In this document: positions 1-7,724 of the stretch, in pieces
How the letters are laid out: every line of letters starts with the position of its first letter
Position numbering within the stretch: position 1 is the stretch's first letter
Source: Terriglobales bacterium
GTDB lineage: Bacteria; Acidobacteriota; Terriglobia; Terriglobales; Acidobacteriaceae
Assembly (NCBI GenBank): GCA_035624455.1
Contig: DASPRM010000091.1
Coordinates: 1 to 34,595 of the forward strand
Reading direction: 5' to 3'
DNA length: 34,595 bases
Made by a program: the position numbers and the translations under genes
The notes under the pieces: generated by a model
Databases searched by the model: none
The model's input: only the letters and a program-made list of their open reading frames with translations
What the model was told of the DNA's origin: nothing

Positions 1-119
1 CCCATCTCAACCAGCATGGGTGGGGACCATAGAGAATCTTAGCGACCGCGCATGTGGTGTCCGGGTTTGGGCGCACGGCGTTCCGGACAGGGCGGTTTCT
101 ACCAGCCAAGGAGTGAAGC

Positions 120-1331
120 ATGAGGCAATCACAACAGCCGCTTTCCGCAGGCCTGATCCGTGCGCTGATTCTGGGTACAGTGTTCGTCCTCGCAACCCAC
201 ATCGCGCAATGTGAGCAGCCCGGAGTCAGCGACAAAGAGGTCAAGCTGGGTTCCTGCTCGGCTCTGGATGGACCAGCGCGCCAGCTCGGAATTCAGACCG
301 TAGTCGGTGCAACAGCCTACCTGAACTACATCAACGCGCAGGGCGGTGTGCACGGACGCAAAGTCCAGTTGCTGGCTTTCGACGACGGTTACGACCCGGA
401 GAAAACCACGCCGTGCTTCAAGCGCCTGGAGAAAGAAGGGGTGTTCGCCGCCGGATTTTTCGTCGGCACCCCCACAGCCGCCAAGTATGTGCCCATGGCT
501 CAAGCCGACAAGGTGCCGGTCGTCGGCCTGTTCACCGGTGCACAGATTCTCTACGAGCCGGTGAAACATTACATTCTCAACGTTCGTGCCTCGTACTACG
601 ACGAAACCCACGAGCAGATTGAAAACCTATGGGACATCGGTGTGCACAAAGTGGGCGTGATTTATCAGGATGACGCCTTCGGCAAAGCCGTGCTGGACGG
701 CGTAGAACTGGCGCTGGACAAGCATCACTCGAAGCCGGTGGCACTGGGCACATTTCCGCGCAACACTCTGAGCATTGACAGTGGCCTCACCAGGGTGCGC
801 CTGGCACATCCGGAGGCTGTAATTCTGGTTGGACCGTACGCGCCAGTGGCCGAAATTGTGAAGCGCGCGCATGCCGAGGGCTGGCATCCGATATTCGTGT
901 CTGTTTCTTTCGTGGGAACGGAAGCGTTCATCAAGGAAGCCGGAAAAGATGCTGAGGGTACAATCATCACGCAAGTGGTGCCTCCGGTTGACCGAATCGA
1001 TCTGCCCACCGTCCAGCTCTATCGTCAGGCCTTGGAAAAATATTTTCCTAACAATCAGCCCAGTTTCGTCAGCCTGGAGGGCTTTTTGGATGCCATGGTC
1101 GTCGTAGAGGGCTTAAAGCGCGCCGGCCAGAATGTGACGCGCGACAAGTTTATCGAGGGGATAGAAAGCATTCACAATCAGGACATCGGCCTCGGTCCAA
1201 AGCTGAAGCTGAACTATGGTCCCGAGGACCACAAGGGGCTGGACAAGGTTTATTCCACCGTCGTGCGCGATGGGAAGGCAGTGGTCATCAACGACTGGAA
1301 GACCGCGACGCACGCTTCCGGGGCACCGTAA
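120..1331 (+). CDS. ABC transporter substrate-binding protein, branched-chain amino acid (LivJ) type
   Basis: Periplasmic type I binding protein of 403 residues that should capture a small solute (amino acid, amide, urea or carboxylate class) for an ABC permease. The N-terminus is a signal peptide with a hydrophobic stretch at about residues 12-27. The mature part opens with the family pattern: a VKLGS strand, a gap-filled ligand loop, then AYLNYINAQGGVHGRK and LLAFDDGYDPEK. The ATG is preceded by AAGGAG at good spacing. No permease gene follows in the same direction; a terminator hairpin lies about 90 bases downstream. It may feed the leftward Liv permease at 4263-7590, whose own binding protein has the same length, or a permease elsewhere. 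The ligand cannot be read from sequence. Confidence 0.88.
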   Translation: MRQSQQPLSAGLIRALILGTVFVLATHIAQCEQPGVSDKEVKLGSCSALDGPARQLGIQTVVGATAYLNYINAQGGVHGRKVQLLAFDDGYDPEKTTPCFKRLEKEGVFAAGFFVGTPTAAKYVPMAQADKVPVVGLFTGAQILYEPVKHYILNVRASYYDETHEQIENLWDIGVHKVGVIYQDDAFGKAVLDGVELALDKHHSKPVALGTFPRNTLSIDSGLTRVRLAHPEAVILVGPYAPVAEIVKRAHAEGWHPIFVSVSFVGTEAFIKEAGKDAEGTIITQVVPPVDRIDLPTVQLYRQALEKYFPNNQPSFVSLEGFLDAMVVVEGLKRAGQNVTRDKFIEGIESIHNQDIGLGPKLKLNYGPEDHKGLDKVYSTVVRDGKAVVINDWKTATHASGAP

Positions 1332-1891
1332 AACAGTCGCATGCGCGACCTCCTGAGCTCTCGGTTTACTAGAGTTCATTATTTCTCAGTCATCGCGTCT
1401 GGCTGCTGTGGGTGCGTGCCCCACTCAAGCGCTGCTTGGTGGGGTTTTTTCCACTCTGGCGCCTCGCTCGTTCCTAATTCTCCGCCTTCAGCAAGCTTTT
1501 CCGTGCATTCTGCCTCAAAATGGCTTACCCTTTCCCGCCGCGAAGTAACCCGATGTGCTCGGCCCTGCCAGGCTCCTGCGAGCGTTCGGATATGAGTCTG
1601 AGGGCACAGTGGGATCACAAGCGAATGGTGATTTCAATCACTGACATTCGTTTACCGTCACGAGAACAATGCGCGCACCCGCGTTCGATTCGGAGACGGA
1701 GTTCGTGGCTTCGCTTGCATGATTCTGGCTGACCCAGGCCCCGTTCGTGCCACTCATACTCCTTCCTTGCGGGCCCACCGCCTTTTCGTGGGTGGCATCG
1801 GTTGCTCTTCGCAGCGGGCCAGAAATTCTACGCTTCTAGTCTCGAAACACCCGTAAGCGAGCCACCGTGACTTCTTGAGAGGAGAGAAAAC
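1332..1891. other. 560-base intergenic region
   Basis: No convincing gene. It holds the terminator at 1419-1450 and, near 1770-1795, a weaker hairpin with CCCAC/GTGGG arms. The ribosome-binding site of the next gene (AGAGGAGAG) is at its right end. The short frames here lack ribosome-binding sites and sensible composition. Confidence 0.6.
1419..1450 (+). terminator. Intrinsic terminator after the first binding-protein gene
   Basis: CCCCAC-T-CAAGC pairs with GCTTG-GTGGGG (11 base pairs, one bulged T, three-base loop) and is followed directly by six T residues. It also begins with the GTGCCCCAC opening of a repeat family seen elsewhere in the window, so a repeat may have been taken up as terminator. 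Confidence 0.75.
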
Positions 1892-4012
1892 GTGAGGTTC
1901 AAGAACGTAGTTGTGCTTTTGTCCTTGCTTCTGCTGTTAGGAGCCCCCTTGTTTGGCGGTGGAAGCAGTCCATCTGACTCCTCCGCCAATGACAGCGCAT
2001 TCGCCGCCAGCCCCGAGCCTGCGGCAGCGCCTGAACCAACCCCAGCCCCACCGCCGGTAGCCTCTGCAACCATGATGTATTCTCTGCTCGACCTCATGGT
2101 TACCAAAGGTGTCCTGACCTCGGCGGAGGTAGCCAACCTGAAAGCAGCACCTGCCAATCTGCAGATGTCGCAGATGCTGGCGCTCCTGAAATCAAAGGGA
2201 TTGCTTTCCGACGCCGATCTTGCAGCCATGAATCATCCCACCAACGCTTTCACGGCCAGCTATGCCGCTCCGGTCGCAGCCAGCGGTTACTCCACTACCG
2301 CGAGTCCGGTGCTCGTAGCCGAAGCCGTAGCCCCAACCAGCAACATGGAGGCTGACAGCCAAGCTGCCAAGCCACCTGGGCCAACGGTGGTTTCAGCCAT
2401 AGCTCCCGTCCGCGTCTTGCCTGTCGACGCACCCAAGCGTGAGGGCCTGGTGCCAGACCTCAAGATCGGACCGGTGCGCGTCAAGCCTTACGGATTCTTC
2501 AAGACTAGTGCGGTGTATGACAGCTCGCAGCCGCGCGGCGACGATTTCCCTCTGCCGCAATTCATATTTAACGGCAACGGTGACACTGGGCCTAATAAGT
2601 CGCCAGAGTTCCACATCAAGGCCCGCGCCACCCGCTTTGGCTCGAACTTCGAGTGGGTGGACATCTCGCCCAAGCTAACCATCACCGGACGCATCGAAGC
2701 CGACTTCGAAGGCAACTTCAGTGCCACGGATAACCGCAACATCTCTTCCATTCGTTCCAATGCTTTCCAATTGCGGCTGGCGTGGGGACGCCTGGACTAT
2801 GCGGCCTCCGATAAGACCGATCTCTTCGCGGTCTTTGGACAGGATTGGACGCCCTTCGGCTCCAGCACCCTGCCCAACACGCTGGAAACCACCGGTGTGG
2901 GCATCGCCTTCGGCAGCTTGTATGAACGGAATCCACAAATCCGCGGCGGCTTCATCCGCAACTTGGGCGGCAGCCGCAATTCGAAATGGCTGACCGAGTT
3001 TGCCGTGGTCCTGCCGGCGTTTGGCAACGTGCCTTCGGCTAGCAACTTCCAGATTCCTGGATCGGGAACGGGTCTGGCAAACAATGTGGTCACCGTTACC
3101 GGCTGCGCGACACCGCCGTGCGGTACCGTGACCGTCCCACTGACCGCCAACACCGGCTCGGGATTGGCAGAGCAGTTGGGATACGGCGAACGCCAGGGCG
3201 CCGACTCTGCCCGCCCGGAAGTCGAGGCTCGTGCCGTTCTCCAGTTCCAATTGGATAAGGCTCCGGGTGTAGCGCCCGCTCAGCTGATCGTCAGCGGAGT
3301 TCAGGGCGAGCGCGTCGCCACGGTCCTAAAAGCTAATGTGCCCACTGCCGCGGCGCCTCTGCCTGCTAACTTCTTCCAGGCTGCCTTCCCCAGGGGCGTC
3401 CAGGCAAGCAGCGACCGCTACGGCATTTCCACGCAAGCGCAGTTGCCTACGCGTTGGGCCACCTTCCTTGCCAGCTATTACCGTGGCGCTGACCTGCGCT
3501 ACTACTTCGCCAATCAGCTGTTTTCGTTCTACAACAACACCGCCGCTCAGGCTCTAACCAACACCGTGACCGTACCTTCGATTGACGGTTCGGCAGCGGT
3601 GGTGTTTGGCAATCACCTGGGCACTCCCACCGTGGCTGAACAGGAACCGATTCGCACCGCCGGCGGCTTCGCCGAAGTAGGGCTGCCGCTGTCGCGCTGG
3701 TTCAACGTCAATCCCTCGAGCCGTATGGCGGGATGGACCATGAACCTGCACTACGGCATCGACCAGGCAGTGGCTCGCGATGTCCGCAAAGCCGCTCCCG
3801 CCGGCGCCCGTCAGAAGAGTGATTGGACCTTCGGCAATGTTCAGTACAAGATGAACACCTGGGTGACGTTTGCTTTTGAAGAAGCGCTGTATCGCACGCG
3901 CTCGATCCCCAACGCCACCACCGGCTTGTTTACCGGCACGGTGTGGAAGGGCTTCCCGACGCGTGAGGCCAACGACGTCCGCTCCGAGTTCGCGACCATC
4001 TTTACCTTCTAG
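1892..4012 (+). CDS. Outer-membrane beta-barrel (porin-like) protein with N-terminal helical region
   Basis: Predicted outer-membrane protein of 706 residues. It starts at a GTG with a strong AGAGGAGAG site upstream and a signal peptide (hydrophobic residues 5-20). Residues 25-60 are rich in Pro, Ala and Ser. A short helical region at about 62-115 (SLLDLMVTKGVLTSAEVANL... and LLKSKGLLSDADLAAM) resembles two copies of a small helix-turn unit. From about residue 190 (KIGPVRVKPYGFFKTSAVYD) the chain shows alternating beta-strand composition. It ends FATIFTF; a terminal Phe is the usual recognition signal for barrel insertion. The layout resembles DcaP-type porins, but the family call is tentative. 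Its position next to solute-uptake genes suggests passage of the same class of solute. Confidence 0.72.
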   Translation: MRFKNVVVLLSLLLLLGAPLFGGGSSPSDSSANDSAFAASPEPAAAPEPTPAPPPVASATMMYSLLDLMVTKGVLTSAEVANLKAAPANLQMSQMLALLKSKGLLSDADLAAMNHPTNAFTASYAAPVAASGYSTTASPVLVAEAVAPTSNMEADSQAAKPPGPTVVSAIAPVRVLPVDAPKREGLVPDLKIGPVRVKPYGFFKTSAVYDSSQPRGDDFPLPQFIFNGNGDTGPNKSPEFHIKARATRFGSNFEWVDISPKLTITGRIEADFEGNFSATDNRNISSIRSNAFQLRLAWGRLDYAASDKTDLFAVFGQDWTPFGSSTLPNTLETTGVGIAFGSLYERNPQIRGGFIRNLGGSRNSKWLTEFAVVLPAFGNVPSASNFQIPGSGTGLANNVVTVTGCATPPCGTVTVPLTANTGSGLAEQLGYGERQGADSARPEVEARAVLQFQLDKAPGVAPAQLIVSGVQGERVATVLKANVPTAAAPLPANFFQAAFPRGVQASSDRYGISTQAQLPTRWATFLASYYRGADLRYYFANQLFSFYNNTAAQALTNTVTVPSIDGSAAVVFGNHLGTPTVAEQEPIRTAGGFAEVGLPLSRWFNVNPSSRMAGWTMNLHYGIDQAVARDVRKAAPAGARQKSDWTFGNVQYKMNTWVTFAFEEALYRTRSIPNATTGLFTGTVWKGFPTREANDVRSEFATIFTF

Positions 4013-4040
4013 CAGTCGGCGGACCAAGGTAGCCTGGTGC

Positions 4041-4077
4041 CCCAGGTTCGCGCCGTGCAGTTCGGCGTTAACCTGGG
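4041..4077 (+). repeat. Hairpin repeat with CCCAGGTT/AACCTGGG arms, copy 1
   Basis: CCCAGGTT at 4041-4048 pairs with AACCTGGG at 4070-4077. An inner CGCC/GGCG pair is separated by two-base internal loops. It lies 28 bases after the porin stop codon. A copy with the same architecture is at 26042-26077. Confidence 0.8.
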
Positions 4078-4100
4078 CTCGAAGAAGAAACCTAAAGGTG

Positions 4101-4138
4101 CCCCACTCCAGCCCGCTTTTGGCTAGGGTGGGGCTTTT
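4101..4138 (+). terminator. Terminator-like hairpin (GTGCCCCAC repeat family) after the porin gene
   Basis: CCCCACTCCAGCC pairs with GGCTAGGGTGGGG (13 positions, one mismatch, one wobble), then CTTTTC. It begins GGTGCCCCAC like the repeats at 11982, 14334 and 17942, so it is both a family member and a plausible terminator. Confidence 0.6.
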
Positions 4139-4190
4139 CGTCTCGAGCCACCGATCCTTTCAAAATCACGCTGAACTTGCGGAGGGAGCT

Positions 4191-4248
4191 TGCTGAGTAC
4201 TGAATTGCTGAGTACTGAATTGCTGAGTGCTGACTGCTGAGTGTTGAC
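4191..4248. repeat. Short tandem repeat, 15-base unit, four copies
   Basis: Two exact copies of TGCTGAGTACTGAAT at 4191-4205 and 4206-4220 are followed by two 14-base variants (TGCTGAGTGCTGAC, TGCTGAGTGTTGAC). The array lies between the ends of the convergent porin and livF genes. Related non-tandem sequence is at 10665-10697. Confidence 0.9.
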
Positions 4249-4262
4249 TGCCGGCCCCCAGG

Positions 4263-4979
4263 CTACAACCCCAAATACGCCTCCCTGACCTTCTCATTAC
4301 CCAGCAGCTCTTTCGAGGTTCCACTCATGGTGATGGCCCCGTTCTCAACCACGTAGCCGACATCGGACACACTCAGGCCATCGACCACATTCTGCTCAAC
4401 AATCAAAACCGTCACACCACTCTGCCCGACCTCGCGAATCTTTTCGAAAACTTCCTCCACAATCTTGGGCGCCAGCCCCAGTGAAGGCTCGTCGAGCAGG
4501 AGCAGCTTGGGTTTCGACATCAAACCGCGCGCGATCGCCACCATCTGCTGTTCGCCGCCGGAGAGCGTTCCCGCCAGCTGGTTGCGTCGCTCCTTGAGCC
4601 GGGGAAACAGACTGAATTGCTCTTCCAGAAGATCCTTGATTTTCGGCCGCACCCGTCCAACATAACCCCCGAGAATCAGATTCTCCTCCACACTCATGTA
4701 GGGAAACAGCTGCCGCCCCTCGGGAACGTGGCTGATTCCGAGCTCCACGATCTCATGAGGAGGAATTCGGGCGAGTGAATGGCCTTCGAACTTCAGCTCA
4801 CCATGCTTCAGCCGCACCAAGCCAGAGATCACGCGCAAAGTAGTCGTCTTGCCTGCACCGTTAGCGCCAATCAGCGTGACGATCTGCGCGGGATAGACTT
4901 TGAAGCTGATATTGAACAGCGCCTGAAAATCGCCATAGAACGCCCACACATCGTCGAGTTCGAGCAGTGGCTGGCTCAC
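4263..4979 (-). CDS. livF: ABC transporter ATP-binding protein LivF
   Basis: Second ATPase of a branched-chain-amino-acid-type importer, 238 residues, normal for LivF. The P-loop is GANGAGKTT at residues 38-46, the signature LSGGEQQM and Walker B LLLLDEPSLGL follow, and the H-loop region is VLIVEQN. The start chosen is a GTG at 4979 that overlaps the livG stop as GTGA, implying translational coupling. The frame stays open further upstream, but that stretch is Arg/Gly/Ala-rich and overlaps livG in another frame, so it is not coding. It is the last gene of the five-gene leftward operon. Confidence 0.9.
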   Translation of the reverse strand: MSQPLLELDDVWAFYGDFQALFNISFKVYPAQIVTLIGANGAGKTTTLRVISGLVRLKHGELKFEGHSLARIPPHEIVELGISHVPEGRQLFPYMSVEENLILGGYVGRVRPKIKDLLEEQFSLFPRLKERRNQLAGTLSGGEQQMVAIARGLMSKPKLLLLDEPSLGLAPKIVEEVFEKIREVGQSGVTVLIVEQNVVDGLSVSDVGYVVENGAITMSGTSKELLGNEKVREAYLGL

Positions 4980-5710
4980 AGGCCCAGCTCCTTGTACTTC
5001 GGTCCCAGGTAGGCTTCGATGACCTGCGGCAGCCGCACTACCTCCTGCGGCTTGCCTTCGGCGATCAGCGTGCCATGGTCGAGCACCACCACGCGGTCGG
5101 CAGCCCGCATCACGACCTGCATGACATGTTCGACGCCGCCGATGGACGACACTCCCCACTCCGGCAGCCGTTTCAGCAGCGCGGCCAGGCGGAGCGCCTC
5201 AGCTGTGGGCAATCCGGCCACGACTTCGTCCAGCAGGATGAGTTTGGGTCGCGTAGCCAGTGCCCGTGCGATCTCCAGGCGCTTCAGCATGGGTAGCGGC
5301 ATGCCGAGGGCGGGCAGAAACATGACGTGATCCATGCCCAAAAACTGCAGCACGTTCTTTGATTCCTCGGCGGCCCTCGCCAGGGAGGAGGTGTGCTGAA
5401 ACGCGCCCAGCATCACATTCTCCAGCACCGTCAAGTTGCGCAGGGGCTTCACGATCTGGAACGTACGCCCAATCCCCAGCCTCGCCGCACGATCCGGCGT
5501 GAGGCGCGAGATCTCCTGCCCTTGGAAACGGATGGAACCGCTGTCAGGATGAATGACTCCGGTGATCAGGTTGAAAAGCGTGGTCTTGCCTGCCCCGTTG
5601 GGCCCGACGATGAATGCCGTTTCAGCCTCGCCGATCGAGAAGGAAACGTTGTTCACGGCCAGCAATCCGCCAAACCGTTTCGAAACGTTCGTGATTTCCA
5701 GCAACGCCAT
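4976..5710 (-). CDS. livG: ABC transporter ATP-binding protein LivG
   Basis: First ATPase of the Liv-type importer, 244 residues. The P-loop GPNGAGKTT is at residues 36-44 and the Walker B region is KLILLDEVVAGL. The segment just before it, LPMLKRLEIARALA, replaces the canonical LSGGQ-type signature, and the Walker B Pro of DEP is Val; LivG proteins are often loose here, but this is further from consensus than LivF next door. The ATG at 5710 lies 9 bases after the livM stop with AGGA upstream. The 3' end overlaps livF. Confidence 0.88.
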   Translation of the reverse strand: MALLEITNVSKRFGGLLAVNNVSFSIGEAETAFIVGPNGAGKTTLFNLITGVIHPDSGSIRFQGQEISRLTPDRAARLGIGRTFQIVKPLRNLTVLENVMLGAFQHTSSLARAAEESKNVLQFLGMDHVMFLPALGMPLPMLKRLEIARALATRPKLILLDEVVAGLPTAEALRLAALLKRLPEWGVSSIGGVEHVMQVVMRAADRVVVLDHGTLIAEGKPQEVVRLPQVIEAYLGPKYKELGL

Positions 5711-5719
5711 TTCGAATTC

Positions 5720-6718
5720 CTACTCCGCCGGCACTCTCTCCGCTTCCTCCTTGGCGCCAGGCAACGGGCTCGCGGTCAACGGTACCGTTGGAGCTCTCTC
5801 GAACAAGTGCAACTTACGTGTAAGCGTTCCCACGATTCCCTCCGGCAGGAACAACACCACCAGGATCACCAGCGCTCCGTAAATCAGCAGATGTGCTTCC
5901 TGAAAGATGTTCTTGAACAGTTCAGCCGCGGTCTCGAGGATTCCCGATCCTATGATTGGCCCCAGCGCCGTTCCCGCCCCACCCAGCATGGCCACGATCG
6001 CGATCTCGGTCGAGATCTCCATGGCGATGACCTGGTCAGGCACGATGTATAAAAACAGGCTGGCGTACAGTGCGCCTCCAACCGCTGTAATCGCGGCACT
6101 GATCAGCAGCGCCAGGAGCTTGTAGCGTGGAGTATTGATTCCCACCGATAAAGCCGTATCCTCGTCTTCCCGGATCGCCATCAGGTAGTATCCGAAGCGC
6201 GACCGCTCCGTCCAGATGATGATGCCGAAGGCGATCATCGTCAGCGCCACCGCTGCATAATAAAAAGACCGGATGGTAGAGGTGGTGAACAACAGCGGCA
6301 CCTGTACGCCCACGTCTCCGCCGGTCACGTTGGGAAGATTCTTGACCACCAGGCGCACGACTTCCGCAAAGGCGATGGTACACAGCGCGAAGTAAGGCCC
6401 GCGCAGACGAAAGGAGACGCTGCCAATCACCGCCGCCGAAATGAGCGCCAACACGACCGCGATTACCAATGCCAGCCAGGGAGTTACGCCCAGCTTAGCG
6501 AACAGGGCCAGGCCATAGGCTCCCACGCCGAAGTAGGCGGCGTGTCCGAGCGACAGTTGACCGGTGTAGCCTCCTACGATGTTCCATGCCAATCCAAGCG
6601 CAGCAAAAAGAAAAACGCGAAACAACACCTGCATCGCGTAATCGGTGCGGATGATCAAGGGAAGGAACAGCGCCACCACAAAGATGCCAATCGCGATCAG
6701 GATCTGCCAGCGCTTCAT
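5720..6718 (-). CDS. livM: ABC transporter permease LivM
   Basis: Inner-membrane permease, 332 residues, with many hydrophobic segments starting at MKRWQILIAIGIFVVALFLP. The LivM hallmark is present: GLAWNIVGGYTGQLSLGHAAYFGVGAYG, followed by the LRGPYFALCTIAFAEVVR segment. The ATG at 6718 overlaps the livH stop as ATGA; a further-upstream start in the same frame would add 27 residues inside livH and is unlikely. It pairs with LivH to form the transport channel, driven by LivG and LivF. Confidence 0.9.
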   Translation of the reverse strand: MKRWQILIAIGIFVVALFLPLIIRTDYAMQVLFRVFLFAALGLAWNIVGGYTGQLSLGHAAYFGVGAYGLALFAKLGVTPWLALVIAVVLALISAAVIGSVSFRLRGPYFALCTIAFAEVVRLVVKNLPNVTGGDVGVQVPLLFTTSTIRSFYYAAVALTMIAFGIIIWTERSRFGYYLMAIREDEDTALSVGINTPRYKLLALLISAAITAVGGALYASLFLYIVPDQVIAMEISTEIAIVAMLGGAGTALGPIIGSGILETAAELFKNIFQEAHLLIYGALVILVVLFLPEGIVGTLTRKLHLFERAPTVPLTASPLPGAKEEAERVPAE

Positions 6719-7590
6719 ACTCGCTGGCTCCCGAAAATTCCGTTCGGCTTCAGTGAAAGCACCAGGATGAAAATCACAAAATCCACCGCCAGGGCCCACT
6801 CGTTGCCCCAGTAGAGGCTGGTCAGGCTCTCCACCACTCCGAGCACTAATCCTGCGAGCGCCGCGCCCTGGATCGATCCCATGCCCCCAAGCACGACCAT
6901 GACAAATGACTTCAAGCGGAACTGATTGCCAACTTCTGGAAACAGATAGAACACCGGCAGCAGCAGCCCGCCGGCAATGCCGGCGGCCGCGGCGCCAATT
7001 CCAAACGTCACGCCCTGCACACGATTGACATTGATGCCCATCAGTGGCGCCGAATAGCGATTCTGTGCAATCGCCCGCGCTGCCCGCCCGAACATGGTGT
7101 GCATCACGAAGAAATAAAGTGCGAAGGCCAAAAGCAATGCCAGCGCAAACGAAACCAGCCAGGGAGCGTTCAACGAGATCTGCGGACCTAGCCGCACATT
7201 CTTGCTGAGCAGCGCAATGTTGATTTGGTGATAGTCAGCGCCAAAAATGAGTTGTACGGCATCAATCAGCACCAGCGAGAGACCCATGGTGAGCAGGATC
7301 ACCATGAAGTCTACCTGGCCACGGATGGGACGCAGCAGACCGGCATAGGTCAGCCAGCCAAAAAGAAACAGGAACACACCAGCGCCGATGAAGCCCAGAT
7401 AAGGATTCATCCCGGCAGACTGGAAGAGTACATACGTCACGTACATGCCCAGCATGAGGAAGGCGCCGTGTGTAAAGTTGACGATGCGCATCACTCCGAA
7501 GATCAGCGCCATGCCCATGGCGATCAGGCCATACAGCGCACCTGTCAGAATGCCGTTGAGAATGGCCTGCAGCAATGCGAAGAAGTTCAC
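6715..7590 (-). CDS. livH: ABC transporter permease LivH
   Basis: Inner-membrane permease of 291 residues. The family pattern is clear: LNGILTGALYGLIAMGMALIFGVMRIVNFTHGAFLMLGMY at the N-terminus and GMGSIQGAALAGLVLGVVESL near the C-terminus. The start is a GTG with GGAG about 8 bases upstream. The binding-protein gene lies 134 bases upstream on the same strand, and that gap holds a hairpin repeat (7625-7682). The 3' end overlaps livM by four bases. Confidence 0.9.
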   Translation of the reverse strand: MNFFALLQAILNGILTGALYGLIAMGMALIFGVMRIVNFTHGAFLMLGMYVTYVLFQSAGMNPYLGFIGAGVFLFLFGWLTYAGLLRPIRGQVDFMVILLTMGLSLVLIDAVQLIFGADYHQINIALLSKNVRLGPQISLNAPWLVSFALALLLAFALYFFVMHTMFGRAARAIAQNRYSAPLMGINVNRVQGVTFGIGAAAAGIAGGLLLPVFYLFPEVGNQFRLKSFVMVVLGGMGSIQGAALAGLVLGVVESLTSLYWGNEWALAVDFVIFILVLSLKPNGIFGSQRV

Positions 7591-7624
7591 GGCTCGTCTC
7601 CACCGGCGTCCAGAAACTTTCTAT

Positions 7625-7682
7625 TGTTATCCTGAGCGAGGACAGGGAATAACCATCCCCGTCCGAGAAGGACCTGTTGTTT
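7625..7682. repeat. TCATCCTGAGCGA-type dispersed repeat, copy 1
   Basis: Starts GTTATCCTGAGCGAGG and ends with the CGAGAAGGACCTGTTGTTT tail shared with the copies at 11867, 18175 and 20174. An inner GGACAGGGA/TCCCCGTCC pairing gives a hairpin. It sits between the binding-protein gene and livH inside the operon. Confidence 0.75.
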
Positions 7683-7724
7683 CTCCGCTGAATTACAACT
7701 AAACCTCGGGTCGCCGCCGTCCCC

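Noticed and set aside
1341-1595. 84-codon frame after the first binding-protein gene
   Set aside because: It spans the terminator hairpin, lacks a ribosome-binding site and has unlikely composition.
1680-1740. tRNA-like GTTCGATTC loop
   Set aside because: No acceptor, D or anticodon stems can be formed around it.
4980-5159. 60-residue N-terminal extension of LivF
   Set aside because: It overlaps livG in another frame, has Arg/Gly/Ala-rich composition, and a GTG with a four-base overlap gives the normal start.
6719-6799. 27-residue N-terminal extension of LivM
   Set aside because: It lies inside livH, and the ATGA overlap gives the typical start.
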